Assembly (NCBI GenBank): GCA_947456525.1
Contig: CANGRI010000009.1
Span: 1 to 33,566, forward strand
From: Opitutia bacterium
Lineage (GTDB): Bacteria; Verrucomicrobiota; Verrucomicrobiia; Opitutales; UBA953
DNA length: 33,566 nucleotides
Reading direction: 5' to 3'
The notes beneath the pieces are model-generated. The model did not search any database and had not been told where the DNA came from. It was given only the letters and a program-made list of their open reading frames with translations. The translations under genes were made by a program, and so were the position numbers. Position 1 is the stretch's first letter. Each line of letters opens with the position of its first letter. Shown piece by piece: positions 1 through 8,726 of the stretch.

Positions 1-737
1 AGGTGATCTTGCGCGGACTGGATTGGCGAGTGGAGCCAGGCCAGCATTGGGTGATCCTCGGGCCGAACGGTTCCGGCAAATCCTCGCTGCTCGCGGCGCT
101 CACGGGATATTTCGCGCCGACCTCGGGTTCGCTCTCGGTCCTCGGCGAGACGTTCGGCCGCAGCGACTGGCGCGAGCTGCGTCGTCGTATCGGCCTCGTG
201 GGGCCTTCCGTCGCCGCGATGATCCAGCCCGCCGAACCGTCGTTGTCGGTCGTGGCCGGCGGCGTCGACGGGCTCATCAATCTCTGGCGTCGCCCGAAGC
301 CGGCGACGCTCGCGCTCGCTCGCCGTCTGCTCCGCCTGCTCAAGGTCGGCGGACTCGCCGCGCGTCCGTGGGGGCATCTCTCTCAGGGCGAACGCCAGCG
401 CGTGCTCATCGCCCGCGCCCTCGCTTCCGATCCGGCGTTGCTGATCCTCGACGAATCCTGCGCCGGGCTCGATCCGGTCGCCCGCGCCGAGTTCCTGTCT
501 CTGGTGAGGCGCCTGCCGAAGCTCAAGCCCGGGCTGGCCATCGTGTTCGTCACCCACCACGTCGAGGAGATCCTGCCGACGTTCACGCACGCGCTGCTGC
601 TGCGGAACGGGTCGGCCCTCGCCGCCGGCAAGATGGCCGACGTCCTGAAGCCCGCCGCGCTGTCGAAGCTCTTCGGTCGCAAGGTGCGTCTGGCCAAGGG
701 TCGGGACGGCTGGTCTTTGGGTGTCGCCGGGAAATAG
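1..737 (+). CDS. ABC transporter ATP-binding protein, 5' end outside window
   Basis: ATP-hydrolysing subunit of an ABC transporter or a ModF/YlmA-type soluble ABC ATPase. From the first usable in-frame codon (GTG at 3) the protein shows Walker A GPNGSGKSS (residues 20-28), signature LSQGE (126-130), Walker B LLILDE (146-151) and the switch histidines in VTHH (185-186). The N-terminal strand that normally precedes Walker A by about 35-40 residues is short here, so the true start probably lies upstream and the gene is partial. The text around Walker A (QHWVILGPNGSGKSS) resembles the ModF/YlmA group more than classic importer ATPases. No permease is visible, so the substrate is unknown. A CrtI-like oxidoreductase gene follows 71 bp downstream on the same strand. 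A weak 5-bp hairpin (746-758) lies in the gap and is not convincing as a terminator. Confidence 0.92.
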   Translation, partial: VILRGLDWRVEPGQHWVILGPNGSGKSSLLAALTGYFAPTSGSLSVLGETFGRSDWRELRRRIGLVGPSVAAMIQPAEPSLSVVAGGVDGLINLWRRPKPATLALARRLLRLLKVGGLAARPWGHLSQGERQRVLIARALASDPALLILDESCAGLDPVARAEFLSLVRRLPKLKPGLAIVFVTHHVEEILPTFTHALLLRNGSALAAGKMADVLKPAALSKLFGRKVRLAKGRDGWSLGVAGK

Positions 738-808
738 GCGGCGGGGCGGTTTGACCGCTTTCGACTTCCCCTTAACCCCTGCTTCGTCCTACTTCATCTT
801 CCTTCGCA

Positions 809-2299
809 ATGCCCTCGCCGTTCGACAACCTTCTCCCTCGCTACGACGCCGTCGTCATCGGCGCCGGCCTCGGCGGGATGACCGCGGCGAACAACCTCGC
901 GAAGTTCGGCCGCAAGGTGCTCCTCCTCGAGCATCACTACCAGCTCGGCGGCCTCGCCACCTTCTTCAAACGCGCCGGAGGCCACGTCTTCGACATCTCC
1001 CTGCACGGCTTCCCCCACGGGATGATCAAGTCCACGCGCCGTTACTGGACCAAGGAGATCTCGGACCGTATCCACCAGCTCCACGATGTCCGTTTCATCA
1101 ACCCGGACTTCGACGTCCGCACGACCTTCGACCGCGCCGACTTCACGCGCATCCTGATCGAGCAGTTCAAGCTTTCCGCCGAGACCGTCGAGGCCTTCTT
1201 CGCGCACCTGCGCGAGATGAACTACTACGACAACGACCCGCGCACCACGCGCCAGCTGTTCGAGCATTTCTTCCCCGGCCGGCCGGACGTCCAGCGCCTG
1301 CTCCTCGAGCCGATCGCCTACGCCAACGGCTCCACCCTCGACGACCCGGCGATCACCTTCGGCATCGTCTTCTCGAACTTCATGTCGAAGGGCGTGTTCA
1401 TCTTCCAGGGCGGCACGGACACCATGATCAACCTCATGACGGCCGAGATGAAGGCCAACGGGGTCGACATCCGCCGCAACGTGCTCGTCGAGAAGGTCCA
1501 CGTCGAGAAGGACGCCTCCGGCCGCCGTCGCGTCGTGGGCGTGAAGCTGCGCGGTACGCGCCTCGGCGAGGAAGCCGAGGTCGCCTGCTCCACCGTCGTC
1601 TCGAACGCCAACATCAAGGATACCGTCCTCAAGATGGGCGGCGAGGACGCCTTCGAGGTCCCGTTCCTCGAGGAGGCCAGGAAGGTCCGCGTGAACACCT
1701 CTTCCTGCCAGGTCTACATGGGCGTGCGCGAAGGCGAGACCATCCCGCATATCGGCGACCTCGTGTTCACCTCCGAGGCCAAGCCGTTCTCCAGCCAGGA
1801 GCTCGTCGACTTCCACACCACCTCGCGCACCTACTCGGTCTACTATCCGGACACCCGTCCGCACACCAAGAAGCCGCATTACGCGATCGTCACCTCGGTC
1901 AACCAGAAGTGGGACGACTGGGCGCATCTCTCCGAAGCCGACTACGCGGCCAACAAGGCCCGCGTCATCGAGGAGTCCTTCAAGGGCCTCGAGAAGTTCA
2001 TCCCCGATATCCGTTCGAAGGTCGACCACGCCGAGGCCGCGACGCCGCGCACGGTGAACCGTTACGTCCGTCACGTCGGCGGCACCTCCTTCGGCACGAA
2101 GTTCGAAGGCCTCAAGGTCTCGATGGCCCTGCCCGAACAGGTCGGCGGCTTTTATCATGCCGGCAGCGTCGGCATCATCATGTCCGGCTGGCTCGGCACC
2201 ATCAACTACGGCGTGATCGTCTCCGCCAAGGCCGACGCCTATCTGCGCGACCCGAACGCGAATCCGCTCGGCGACGCCGCGGCGAGCGCGGGCGTCTGA
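809..2299 (+). CDS. FAD-dependent oxidoreductase of the phytoene desaturase (CrtI/CrtISO-like) family
   Basis: 496-residue flavoprotein. An N-terminal Rossmann dinucleotide-binding motif GAGLGG (residues 18-23) is followed by a Glu in LLLEHH at the end of the second strand, the usual ribose-binding position, then GGLATFF. The C-terminal segment [23 protein letters not shown] is the typical second FAD-contact region of the COG1233 amine oxidase/phytoene desaturase superfamily. Members desaturate or isomerise carotenoids or saturate retinol-like lipids. The substrate cannot be told from sequence, and no other carotenoid gene (crtB, crtE) is in the window. The start is the ATG that puts the Rossmann fold about 12 residues in. 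The gene converges on the next gene with 6 bp between stop codons; both stops sit in a small 6-bp dyad (2296-2309). Confidence 0.88.
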   Translation: MPSPFDNLLPRYDAVVIGAGLGGMTAANNLAKFGRKVLLLEHHYQLGGLATFFKRAGGHVFDISLHGFPHGMIKSTRRYWTKEISDRIHQLHDVRFINPDFDVRTTFDRADFTRILIEQFKLSAETVEAFFAHLREMNYYDNDPRTTRQLFEHFFPGRPDVQRLLLEPIAYANGSTLDDPAITFGIVFSNFMSKGVFIFQGGTDTMINLMTAEMKANGVDIRRNVLVEKVHVEKDASGRRRVVGVKLRGTRLGEEAEVACSTVVSNANIKDTVLKMGGEDAFEVPFLEEARKVRVNTSSCQVYMGVREGETIPHIGDLVFTSEAKPFSSQELVDFHTTSRTYSVYYPDTRPHTKKPHYAIVTSVNQKWDDWAHLSEADYAANKARVIEESFKGLEKFIPDIRSKVDHAEAATPRTVNRYVRHVGGTSFGTKFEGLKVSMALPEQVGGFYHAGSVGIIMSGWLGTINYGVIVSAKADAYLRDPNANPLGDAAASAGV

Positions 2300-2305
2300 G
2301 CCCGC

Positions 2306-3109
2306 TCAGGCCTTCGGCGCGAGGTCGCTGACCCAGCCGACGACGTAACGCTGCAATCCGGAAGACCAGCCGTAGTGGATGCGCAGGCGCTTGCCCGCGG
2401 GATCTGGCTTGGAGTCGATCGTCGCGTTGAGACGGACCTTTTGGCCCGCGTGGACCACGACCACCGCCGCCTTGCCCGTCAGGCCCTGGCGCGTCGGGTG
2501 GCGCAGGTGCGGCGGGATCTCGTCACCGTCGCATGCGCTGCCGATGCCGCCTTCCATCCGGACCATGCGCATGAAGTCCAGCGCGCGCATCGCGGCGTGG
2601 ATATGTTCGAAGCAGTCGAAGTCGCATGTGAAGCCGGCATCGACGGCCGACTCGAGGATGAGGTGGTCGGCCATGCTCGGCATGCGCGCCGCCCAGGCGA
2701 GGAAGTGGCCCACGTTCGGCTGGTGGCCGGCCACGGAGTGGCCCATGACTTCCTGCTTGGGACGGCGGACTTTTTCCTCGCGGACGTCCGGCCCGAGACC
2801 GGCCACGATCGCCTGGACGACCGCCTTGTCGGCGGCGCGGAAGTCGAAGGTGATCTCGTTCGTCCGTCCGTCGACGCCGGCCGGCCCGGAGTCATCGCCG
2901 GCGATGCGCACGCCGATGTCGCCATGGAGCTCCGGTCCGCTCAGGCGGACGCAGTCGCCGTAAGCCGGCAGCACGAAGAACGTGGGCAGGCCTTCGCCGC
3001 CGCCGAGGGACTCGAGGCGTTCGCGAAGTTTCAAGGCGGAGAAGGGAGTGCGCAGGCGGCGGCGGAGGAGCGGGCGAGGGCGGGCGGGCGGAGAGGAGCG
3101 GCGTTTCAT
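2306..3109 (-). CDS. hypothetical protein, 267 aa, unrecognised
   Basis: I do not recognise this family. The N-terminus is very Arg/Pro-rich (about the first 22 residues), followed by a mixed alpha/beta sequence with no clear signal peptide or membrane segment. It contains a His-rich stretch (MGHSVAGHQPNVGHFL) and a Cys/Asp/His patch (TCDFDCFEHIH) that could bind metal, but no named motif. The C-terminal 70 residues look like a beta-rich module (VVVVHAGQKVRLNATI, then RIHYGWSSGLQRYVVGWVSDL). The minus frame was chosen over two overlapping plus frames because its residue composition is balanced while the plus frames are Arg/Ala/Asp-rich shadows. It lies 259 bp downstream of the S9 peptidase gene on the same strand. 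An AT-rich patch at 3297-3310 may hold its promoter. The start ATG has no obvious Shine-Dalgarno sequence. Confidence 0.68.
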   Translation of the reverse strand: MKRRSSPPARPRPLLRRRLRTPFSALKLRERLESLGGGEGLPTFFVLPAYGDCVRLSGPELHGDIGVRIAGDDSGPAGVDGRTNEITFDFRAADKAVVQAIVAGLGPDVREEKVRRPKQEVMGHSVAGHQPNVGHFLAWAARMPSMADHLILESAVDAGFTCDFDCFEHIHAAMRALDFMRMVRMEGGIGSACDGDEIPPHLRHPTRQGLTGKAAVVVVHAGQKVRLNATIDSKPDPAGKRLRIHYGWSSGLQRYVVGWVSDLAPKA

Positions 3110-3368
3110 GGGTAGGTGTTTTAAAAGGAAGAGAGGGTGTCCCTGCCGTGCGGTCCGTGGTGAAACGGCGCGCGGCTGGAATGGTGAACAATGGAATGGA
3201 GAGGCGGACAGGGACGCCGGGGTGGGCGGAGAACTGGCCGAAGACGCTACTATGCCCGGCCGCCGACGGTTGTCCAGAGGGTGGCCGGCGGTTTTCCGAA
3301 ATAATATAACCCGACGATTTGCAGGCGAATCGAGGGGGTGACGCCCGGGATATGCCCGACCCGATCGT

Positions 3369-5294
3369 TTAGTCGAGCAGGTGGGCCCGGAGGAACAGGA
3401 TCGTGGCCGCGAACTGGTAGTCGGCGTTGGTCTTCTTCACGAAGCCGTGGCCCTCGTCCTTAGCCATCACGTACCAGACCTTCCCGCCGTTGGCCTTCAC
3501 GGCGTCGCGCATCCGTTCGGCTTCGGTGACGGGCACGCGCGGGTCGTTCTTCCCCTGGATGATCAGGAGCGGCGCGCGGATCTGGTCCGCATGGTTGGCG
3601 GGCGAGATGCGGTCGAGGAAGGCCTTCACGTCCGGCTTGCGCTCGTCGCCGTATTCCATGCGGCGGGCGCCGCGACGGTAGTCCGAAGTGTCGCGCAGGA
3701 AAGTCGCGAAGTTCGCGATGCCGACGTTGTCCACGCCGCACCGGAAGCGGTCGGCGTAGTTCACGAGGCAGGCCAGGCTCATGAAGCCGCCGTAGCTGCC
3801 ACCATAGGCGGCGACGCGCCGAGCGTCGAGGCGGTCTGACTTGGCCACCCAGTCGAGGATCGCGCCGACGTCCTTGATCGCGTCTTCCCGTCTCAGGCCG
3901 TCGTCGAGGGCCAGATACTTCCGGCCGTAGCCGGTGGAGCCGCGGATGTTCGGATAGACGAGCGCCACGCCGAGCTCGTTCAGGAAGAAGTGGAACGTGC
4001 CGCGGTAGCCGGGCCGGGACTGGCCTTCGGGGCCGCCATGGAAGATCATCAGGACGGGCCGCTTGCCGGGGAATTTCTTCGGATCCGGCGGATAGACGAG
4101 CGCCGGGATGCTCACGCCGTCGAAGCTGGTGACGCGCGTGATGAAGGGCTCCGGGTTCGGGATCTCCTTCTTCGGCTTCGAGGTGCGGCTTGTCCAGCGC
4201 GTGACTTCGCCTTTGTCGAGGTCGGCCGACCAGGCGTCGTTCGCGGAGTCCTCGCTGTTCAGCGTGAACCCGACCTCATGGCTCCCCGGACGGAAGGCGA
4301 GGTTGCTCAGCACGCCGGCCTTGAGCTTCGGTGCGGCCAGCGGCCGGCCCGTGCCGAGGTCCCAGCAACGCAGTTCGGAGAAGCCTTCGACGTTGAAGGC
4401 GACGACGAGGCGCAGGCCGTCTTCGGAGACGACGAGTTCCTCTCCGTCCCACGCGGGGCCTTCGGTCAGCTTGCGGAGCGCGCCGGTCGCGAGGTCGATG
4501 CGCGTCGGCGTCAGGAAGTCCGCGTCGAGCGTGGACAGCGCATAGACGGCCTTGCCGCCCTCGCCGTAGGTCGCCTGGGTGAAATAGCTCTTGCCGGTCT
4601 TCGGCGTGACCTGGGTCTTCTTCGCGGTGGCGACGTCCATCGTCCAGAGCCTGCTCTCTTCCAGGCCCATCGACTGGCGCAGCAGCAGCTGCGTGCCGTC
4701 GGGCGACCATTCGACCGGTCCCCATCCGGGCGAAGCGCCGGTATGGACGATCCGTTCGGCGTAGGGCGCACGCGCTTCGAGGATGACGATGTCGCTGTCC
4801 TTTCCGTTGCGCCGGTTGGTGGCGAAGGCGATCCGGCGGCCGTCGCGCGACCAGCAGGCCTCTATGTTGCGTGACTTTCCGTCCGTGAGGCGCGTCGGCT
4901 GGGCCTTCGCGTCTGCGGTGTCCTTGAGGAAGAGCTGGTAGTTCTCGTCCCCGCCCACGTCGGCGGAATAAAGCAGCAGCGACCCGCCGGGCTGCATCTG
5001 GCCGGACTTCACCGGTTCAGGGCCGCCGGTCAGGGCGACGCGTTTCGCCAGCGGGGCGGCCATCGCGTGGAGATGCGTGGCGTCGCCGATCCGGGTCGTG
5101 ACGATCGCCTCGCGCCCCGTGGAGCGCCAGCCGCGGAAACTCGCGCCGCCCAGGTTGAGGTAAGGGGTGAGCTCGGCGGTGAGCGCGGCGGGGACGGGCG
5201 GGACGCCTTCCGCGACGATGTTGGACGGCACCGCGGCGCGGCCGGCCACGGCCAGCAGGCAGAGGAGGGTGGCGAGCAGGGAGGGGCGGCCCAT
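3369..5294 (-). CDS. exported S9-family (prolyl oligopeptidase-like) serine peptidase
   Basis: 641-residue secreted peptidase. A signal peptide (about residues 1-21, ending AGRA) is followed by a WD/PD40-like beta-propeller (about 50-380, with repeats such as PDGTQLLL and SRDGRRIAFATN) and a C-terminal alpha/beta hydrolase domain (about 400-641). The catalytic triad is visible: Ser500 in GGSYGG, Asp584 in GKNDPRVP and His616 in DEGHGF. HGGPEGQ (about 420) supplies the oxyanion-hole region. These features and the length match dipeptidyl-peptidase IV/acylaminoacyl-peptidase relatives, which cleave short peptides; exact specificity is unknown. The gene is divergent from the DUF1080 gene with 84 bp between starts. 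A promoter-like TTGGAC-N16-TAATAA lies on the minus strand with only 9 nt between the -10 box and the ATG, so the message may be leaderless. Confidence 0.95.
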   Translation of the reverse strand: MGRPSLLATLLCLLAVAGRAAVPSNIVAEGVPPVPAALTAELTPYLNLGGASFRGWRSTGREAIVTTRIGDATHLHAMAAPLAKRVALTGGPEPVKSGQMQPGGSLLLYSADVGGDENYQLFLKDTADAKAQPTRLTDGKSRNIEACWSRDGRRIAFATNRRNGKDSDIVILEARAPYAERIVHTGASPGWGPVEWSPDGTQLLLRQSMGLEESRLWTMDVATAKKTQVTPKTGKSYFTQATYGEGGKAVYALSTLDADFLTPTRIDLATGALRKLTEGPAWDGEELVVSEDGLRLVVAFNVEGFSELRCWDLGTGRPLAAPKLKAGVLSNLAFRPGSHEVGFTLNSEDSANDAWSADLDKGEVTRWTSRTSKPKKEIPNPEPFITRVTSFDGVSIPALVYPPDPKKFPGKRPVLMIFHGGPEGQSRPGYRGTFHFFLNELGVALVYPNIRGSTGYGRKYLALDDGLRREDAIKDVGAILDWVAKSDRLDARRVAAYGGSYGGFMSLACLVNYADRFRCGVDNVGIANFATFLRDTSDYRRGARRMEYGDERKPDVKAFLDRISPANHADQIRAPLLIIQGKNDPRVPVTEAERMRDAVKANGGKVWYVMAKDEGHGFVKKTNADYQFAATILFLRAHLLD

Positions 5295-5303
5295 GTCGTA
5301 TCT

Positions 5304-5331
5304 TTATTATGACAAGCGGGAGGCAGTCCAA
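5304..5331 (-). promoter_or_regulatory. candidate promoter of the S9 peptidase gene
   Basis: On the minus strand TTGGAC (complement of 5326-5331), a 16-nt spacer and TAATAA (complement of 5304-5309) form a sigma-70-like pair. The -10 box ends 9 nt before the ATG at 5294, leaving almost no room for an untranslated leader or a ribosome binding site. Confidence 0.45.
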
Positions 5332-5378
5332 CCCGATATGCGGCTCGACCTCCGCCGCCGGCGGATTAACCCATCCTC

Positions 5379-6050
5379 ATGCCCCGCTCACTGCTGCTCG
5401 CCTTCCTGCTGCCCTTCGCACTTTCCGCCGCCCCTGAGAATTATCCCGTCAGCGCCACGGTCGCCCCGGTGCCGCATCCGGCCGCGGACGCCCCGGGCTT
5501 CGTCCCGCTCTTTAACGGGAAGGACCTCGCCGGCTGGAAGACCAAGGGCAACTGGGTCTATGATGCGGATGGCACCGTCACGCTGAAGCCTCGTGCGGGC
5601 GAGACGGGCTGGAAGCGTTTTGACGCCTACCTCTTCACCGAGCGCAAGTATCGCGACTTCGTCCTCGACCTCGAATTCAAGATCGAGCCGACGGGCAACT
5701 CCGGCGTCTTCTTCTGCGTGGCTGACCCGCTGGATCCGGTGACCAAGGGCATCGAGCTCCAGATCCTCGACACCTACGGATTGGCCAAGCCCGGCAACCA
5801 CGACTGCGGCGGCATCATCCGCGCGATGGCTCCCTCGAAGAACATGGTGAAGGCGGCCGGCGAGTGGAACCGCTACACGCTCACGCTCAAGGACCGCCAT
5901 CTGACCGTCGACTTCAACGGCGAGCGTACCATCGTCCTCGACCTCGATAGTTCTCCGATGAAGGACCGCCCGGCCGACGGACACATCGGTTTCCAGGACG
6001 AGGCCAAGCGCGTCTGGTACCGCAACGTGCGGATCAAGGAACTTAAGTAA
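5379..6050 (+). CDS. secreted DUF1080 (3-keto-disaccharide hydrolase-like) protein
   Basis: 223-residue exported protein. A short signal peptide (LLLAFLLPFALSA, cleavage near residue 18) is followed by a DUF1080/PF06439 concanavalin-like fold. Diagnostic text includes the opening FVPLFNGKDLAGWK (about 41-54), the strand region FVLDLEFKIEPTGNSGVFF, the GIELQILDTYG motif, and the closing GHIGFQDEAKRVWYRNVRIKEL. Members of this family bind or hydrolyse sugars (including 3-keto-glycosides) and are abundant in Planctomycetota and Verrucomicrobiota. The domain occupies almost the whole mature protein, so this is a single-domain member. It converges on the cupin gene with 9 bp between stop codons. 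Confidence 0.93.
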   Translation: MPRSLLLAFLLPFALSAAPENYPVSATVAPVPHPAADAPGFVPLFNGKDLAGWKTKGNWVYDADGTVTLKPRAGETGWKRFDAYLFTERKYRDFVLDLEFKIEPTGNSGVFFCVADPLDPVTKGIELQILDTYGLAKPGNHDCGGIIRAMAPSKNMVKAAGEWNRYTLTLKDRHLTVDFNGERTIVLDLDSSPMKDRPADGHIGFQDEAKRVWYRNVRIKELK

Positions 6051-6059
6051 GCCCGGACC

Positions 6060-6461
6060 TCAGCGCAGGTCCTTCCAAGGGGCCTCGCCGCTGACGTCGA
6101 CCATGAAGGGCCCCTTGCTCGCTCCCGGCGAAAGGATCGCCAGGATCGTCGCGTCGGCCTTCGAGGCGTTGAACGTCGCGTGCACGATGCCCGCGGGGAT
6201 GTGCGCGGCGTCGCCGGGCTTCAGGACTCGTTTCTCCTTCTCGACCCATTGCTCCACCTCGCCGGCGAGGACGTAGATCATCTCCTCGAGCTCGGGGTGC
6301 GCGTGGAAAGCGTGGCCCTCGCCGGGTGGCAGGGTCGCCTCGCAGACCTGCAGGTCTTTCGCGCCGGTCAGTTCCGGCCGAGTCAGCCAATAGTTGGTGC
6401 GCCCTTTGTACTCTTCTTTGATGGCCTCGGCCTTGGTCACGAAACGCAGGGGTTTGCTCAT
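6060..6461 (-). CDS. small single-domain cupin protein
   Basis: About 133-residue cytoplasmic beta-barrel protein. Both cupin motifs are complete: motif 1 GHAFHAHPELEEMIYVLAG carries the two His and the Glu that bind the metal, and motif 2 GDAAHIPAGIVHATFN carries the third His. No other domain is present. The ATG at 6461 (MSKPL) was chosen over an in-frame GTG at 6470, which would add three residues. Cupins of this size include sugar isomerases, dioxygenases and ligand-binding proteins, and sequence alone does not decide. A divergent SGNH hydrolase gene starts about 100 bp away, so the two may share a control region. A perfect TTGACA at 6513-6518 points towards the SGNH gene. Confidence 0.88.
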   Translation of the reverse strand: MSKPLRFVTKAEAIKEEYKGRTNYWLTRPELTGAKDLQVCEATLPPGEGHAFHAHPELEEMIYVLAGEVEQWVEKEKRVLKPGDAAHIPAGIVHATFNASKADATILAILSPGASKGPFMVDVSGEAPWKDLR

Positions 6462-6562
6462 GCAAGACACCTACGCCCGCAGCGGGCGGGAGCAAGCCCG
6501 AGGGGCCGGGCGTTGACAGGAGGGAACTCCGGGGCGAAAAGGATGTCCCCTCCAGACACCCC

Positions 6563-7351
6563 ATGAAACGCACCCTGTCCCTCCTCCTCGGGCTTTCCCT
6601 GCTCGGCGCCGCCACCGTCGTCGCCCAGGAAGCCAAGAAAGAAGCCCCCAAGAAGGCCGCCGCCCCGGCCGTGAAGCTGCCCGTCCAGCCCGCCGATGTC
6701 GCAGCGCCCAAGCTCGGCAACGACGGCCAGATCCAGCCCGCCTTCGCCAAGGCGCATGAGTCCTTCGTCGCGATCGCGAAGAAGGGCGAAGCCCAGGTCG
6801 TCTTCCTCGGCGACTCCATCACCGCCGGCTGGAACGGCCAGAAGGCCCTCTTCGACAAGGAATATTCCCAATACAAGGCCGCCAACTTCGGCATCGGCGG
6901 CGACCGCGTCCAGCACGTGCTCTGGCGCGTCGAGAACGGCGAGTTCGAAGGCATCAAGCCCAAGGCCGTCGTGCTGATGATCGGTACCAACAACTCCGGC
7001 ACCGCCGAGAATTCCCCCGAGCAGATCGCGGCTGGCATCAAGAACATCATCGAGGCCATCCATAAGCGCACCCCGGATACCAAGGTGCTGCTCCTCGCTA
7101 TCTTCCCCCGCGGCGAGAAGGAAGACCCGAAGGCCAACCCCGGCCGCGCCAAGAACCAGGCCGTCAATGCGATCATCGCCAAGCTCGACGACGGCAAGAA
7201 GGTCCACTTCTTCGACATCGGGCAGAAGTTCCTCAAGCCTGACGGCACCTTGACCGTCGAGATCATGAAGGACCGCCTGCACCTGACCGCCGCCGGTTAC
7301 CAGATCGAGGCCGACGCGATCCGCGAGAAGCTCGCCTCGCTCGTCAAGTAA
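6563..7351 (+). CDS. exported SGNH/GDSL-family hydrolase
   Basis: 262-residue secreted esterase-type hydrolase. A signal peptide (about 1-21, ending VVAQ) leads into a Lys/Ala/Pro-rich linker (22-50) and then an SGNH domain. Block I is GDSITAGW with nucleophile Ser85; block II is GIGGDR (about 110-115); block III is GTNN (141-144) with the oxyanion Asn; block V is DRLHLT with Asp237 and His240. The pattern matches the platelet-activating-factor acetylhydrolase beta/gamma-like SGNH group, often acetyl-esterases on carbohydrates. The low-complexity linker suggests the domain is held away from a surface or partner. The gene ends at a strong intrinsic terminator shared with the convergent CxxCH gene. 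Confidence 0.94.
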   Translation: MKRTLSLLLGLSLLGAATVVAQEAKKEAPKKAAAPAVKLPVQPADVAAPKLGNDGQIQPAFAKAHESFVAIAKKGEAQVVFLGDSITAGWNGQKALFDKEYSQYKAANFGIGGDRVQHVLWRVENGEFEGIKPKAVVLMIGTNNSGTAENSPEQIAAGIKNIIEAIHKRTPDTKVLLLAIFPRGEKEDPKANPGRAKNQAVNAIIAKLDDGKKVHFFDIGQKFLKPDGTLTVEIMKDRLHLTAAGYQIEADAIREKLASLVK

Positions 7352-7370
7352 GCCGACGGGCGTTCGAAAC

Positions 7371-7406
7371 AAAGGGCCGGGCCTCGGAAGAGGGCCGGCC
7401 CTTTTT
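7371..7406 (+). terminator. intrinsic terminator after the SGNH hydrolase gene
   Basis: Perfect 10-bp stem: aaagggccgg (7371-7380) pairs with 7395-7404 across a 14-nt loop, followed by a T-run. It begins 19 nt after the stop codon. As the A-run on the left arm mirrors the T-run, it may also stop transcription from the convergent gene. Confidence 0.85.
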
Positions 7407-7415
7407 GCGTCCGCC

Positions 7416-8726
7416 TTACTTGCCCCAGCCGGCCGGCAGGTCAGGCAGCGTCGCGGTCAGGATCTCGTGGATCGCGACGCGCTCGTCCTGGGCGAGGTGG
7501 CCGAACGCAGGCGACGGCGGGAAGGCGCGCAAACCGGACGAGAGGCGGAGCAGGACGTTGTCGCGCAGGTCTTTCGGCAGGGTCGCGAAGCTCTGCGAGT
7601 AGATGAGCGGGCTGCAGCGATAGCGGAAGAGGCGCGTCTTGAGGTCGAGGTCGCGCAGCGAACGTCCTTTGGCGTCGGGCTTGCGCGTCTTGACGTAGGC
7701 CGCCGCGAAGACGCCGTCGCTCCGGATACCTTCCGCCGGCCACGCGGCTTCGTCGCGGCAGAGCAGGGCGTCGAGGATCTTCTCGGCCTGGCTGTCGAAC
7801 ACGACGAGGCACGAGCCCTGCGGCGCGGCGTCCTTGGGCAGGCCGAGGATCTCGCGCATCGCGGGCCAGCGATGGAGCGCGATGCGGGCGTCCTGGTTGG
7901 CCGTCGAGAGCACGTTGTGCACGTGCACCTGGTGGTCGTGCATCAGCATCGGGATGACGTCGCTCGTCTTGAGCAGATAACGATGGGTGTCTACGACGCC
8001 GTCGAGCGTGGCGAGGTTGCGCGTCGGCAGCGCGTTCGGCCCTTCGAAGTCATCCACCTTCTTCCCGGTCAGGTTGGCGCGATGTTGGAAGGGATCCCTG
8101 GTGCCGGTCAGGTACCAGCCGCCCCAGCGTTCGGCGAGCGGGGTGGAGGGGGCGATGTTGGCGCCGCCGGATCCGCTCAGCGGTTCGCCGTTGGCGTCCG
8201 GGAAGACGGTCCGGGTCCTGAGCGAGGGCGTATGCTCGTGGCGCGAATGGCAGAGCAGGCAGTCGCCGCTGCGTTCCAGCAGGGGTTCCGACTTCGACGC
8301 ATGCTGGTCGAACACGTAGAAGGTCGTGCCGAGCCTGGCGTCGAAGACCGAGACTTCGAACGAGCCGGTCACGGACCAGCCGACGTAGGCTTCGTCGGAG
8401 AAATAGAGGACGCGCGGCGTCTCCGGGTTGATCAGGTCGCGCTGGAGGCTGGTCTTGCTGAAGACGAAGATCTGCGACTCGACCGGCACGCCCAGTTCGT
8501 CGAGCAGCCACTTGAGCCGCTTCTTGGCGGGCATGGAGCGGATCTCGTCGGCACGGCTTTGGAAGGCGGCGTTGATGGCCGTGGCCCGGTCGTTCGTCTG
8601 GGTGGCCGAATAGCTGATGGGTGGTTCCTCGTAGGGTTCGGCCTGCTGCGCCAGGCAGACTCCGGCCGCCGGCCCCATCAGGCCGAGGAAGAGCAGGCTG
8701 CGAAAAGGAGAGGGCACGCCATCCAC
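7416..8726 (-). CDS. exported protein with a single CxxCH heme-c motif, function unknown
   Basis: 436 residues from the furthest in-frame start. The N-terminus carries a signal peptide (hydrophobic core LLFLGLMGPAAGVCLA, cleavage near 26). A single c-type heme motif CLLCH spans 156-160, in the context SGDCLLCHSRHEH, which offers extra His residues as possible axial ligands. The rest of the sequence (for example DVIPMLMHDHQVHVHN) is His-rich in its middle third. I know no named function; it looks like a periplasmic monoheme or oxidase-like protein. The start is uncertain: the only candidates are a GTG at 8726 and a GTG at 8717 (433 aa, a better signal peptide). Both lie inside the hairpin that ends the upstream sigma-factor gene. 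The next internal ATG (M17) would remove the export signal. Confidence 0.8.
   Translation of the reverse strand: MDGVPSPFRSLLFLGLMGPAAGVCLAQQAEPYEEPPISYSATQTNDRATAINAAFQSRADEIRSMPAKKRLKWLLDELGVPVESQIFVFSKTSLQRDLINPETPRVLYFSDEAYVGWSVTGSFEVSVFDARLGTTFYVFDQHASKSEPLLERSGDCLLCHSRHEHTPSLRTRTVFPDANGEPLSGSGGANIAPSTPLAERWGGWYLTGTRDPFQHRANLTGKKVDDFEGPNALPTRNLATLDGVVDTHRYLLKTSDVIPMLMHDHQVHVHNVLSTANQDARIALHRWPAMREILGLPKDAAPQGSCLVVFDSQAEKILDALLCRDEAAWPAEGIRSDGVFAAAYVKTRKPDAKGRSLRDLDLKTRLFRYRCSPLIYSQSFATLPKDLRDNVLLRLSSGLRAFPPSPAFGHLAQDERVAIHEILTATLPDLPAGWGK

Noticed and set aside
746-758. Hairpin GCGGT-TTG-ACCGC after the ABC gene as a terminator
   Set aside because: Only 5 bp and no T-run; too weak to support.
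794-2158. Antisense open frame of 454 codons opposite the CrtI-like gene
   Set aside because: Gly/Val/Asp/Glu-rich shadow; the plus-strand frame has the FAD motifs.
2296-2309. CTGAGC-CC-GCTCAG dyad holding both convergent stop codons as a bidirectional terminator
   Set aside because: The 2-nt loop and absence of T-runs make a functional terminator unlikely; the symmetry follows partly from TGA facing TGA.
6513-6541. Perfect TTGACA at 6513-6518 as a full promoter for the SGNH gene
   Set aside because: No acceptable -10 hexamer at 16-18 nt (GAAAAG only), so kept as a note, not a feature.
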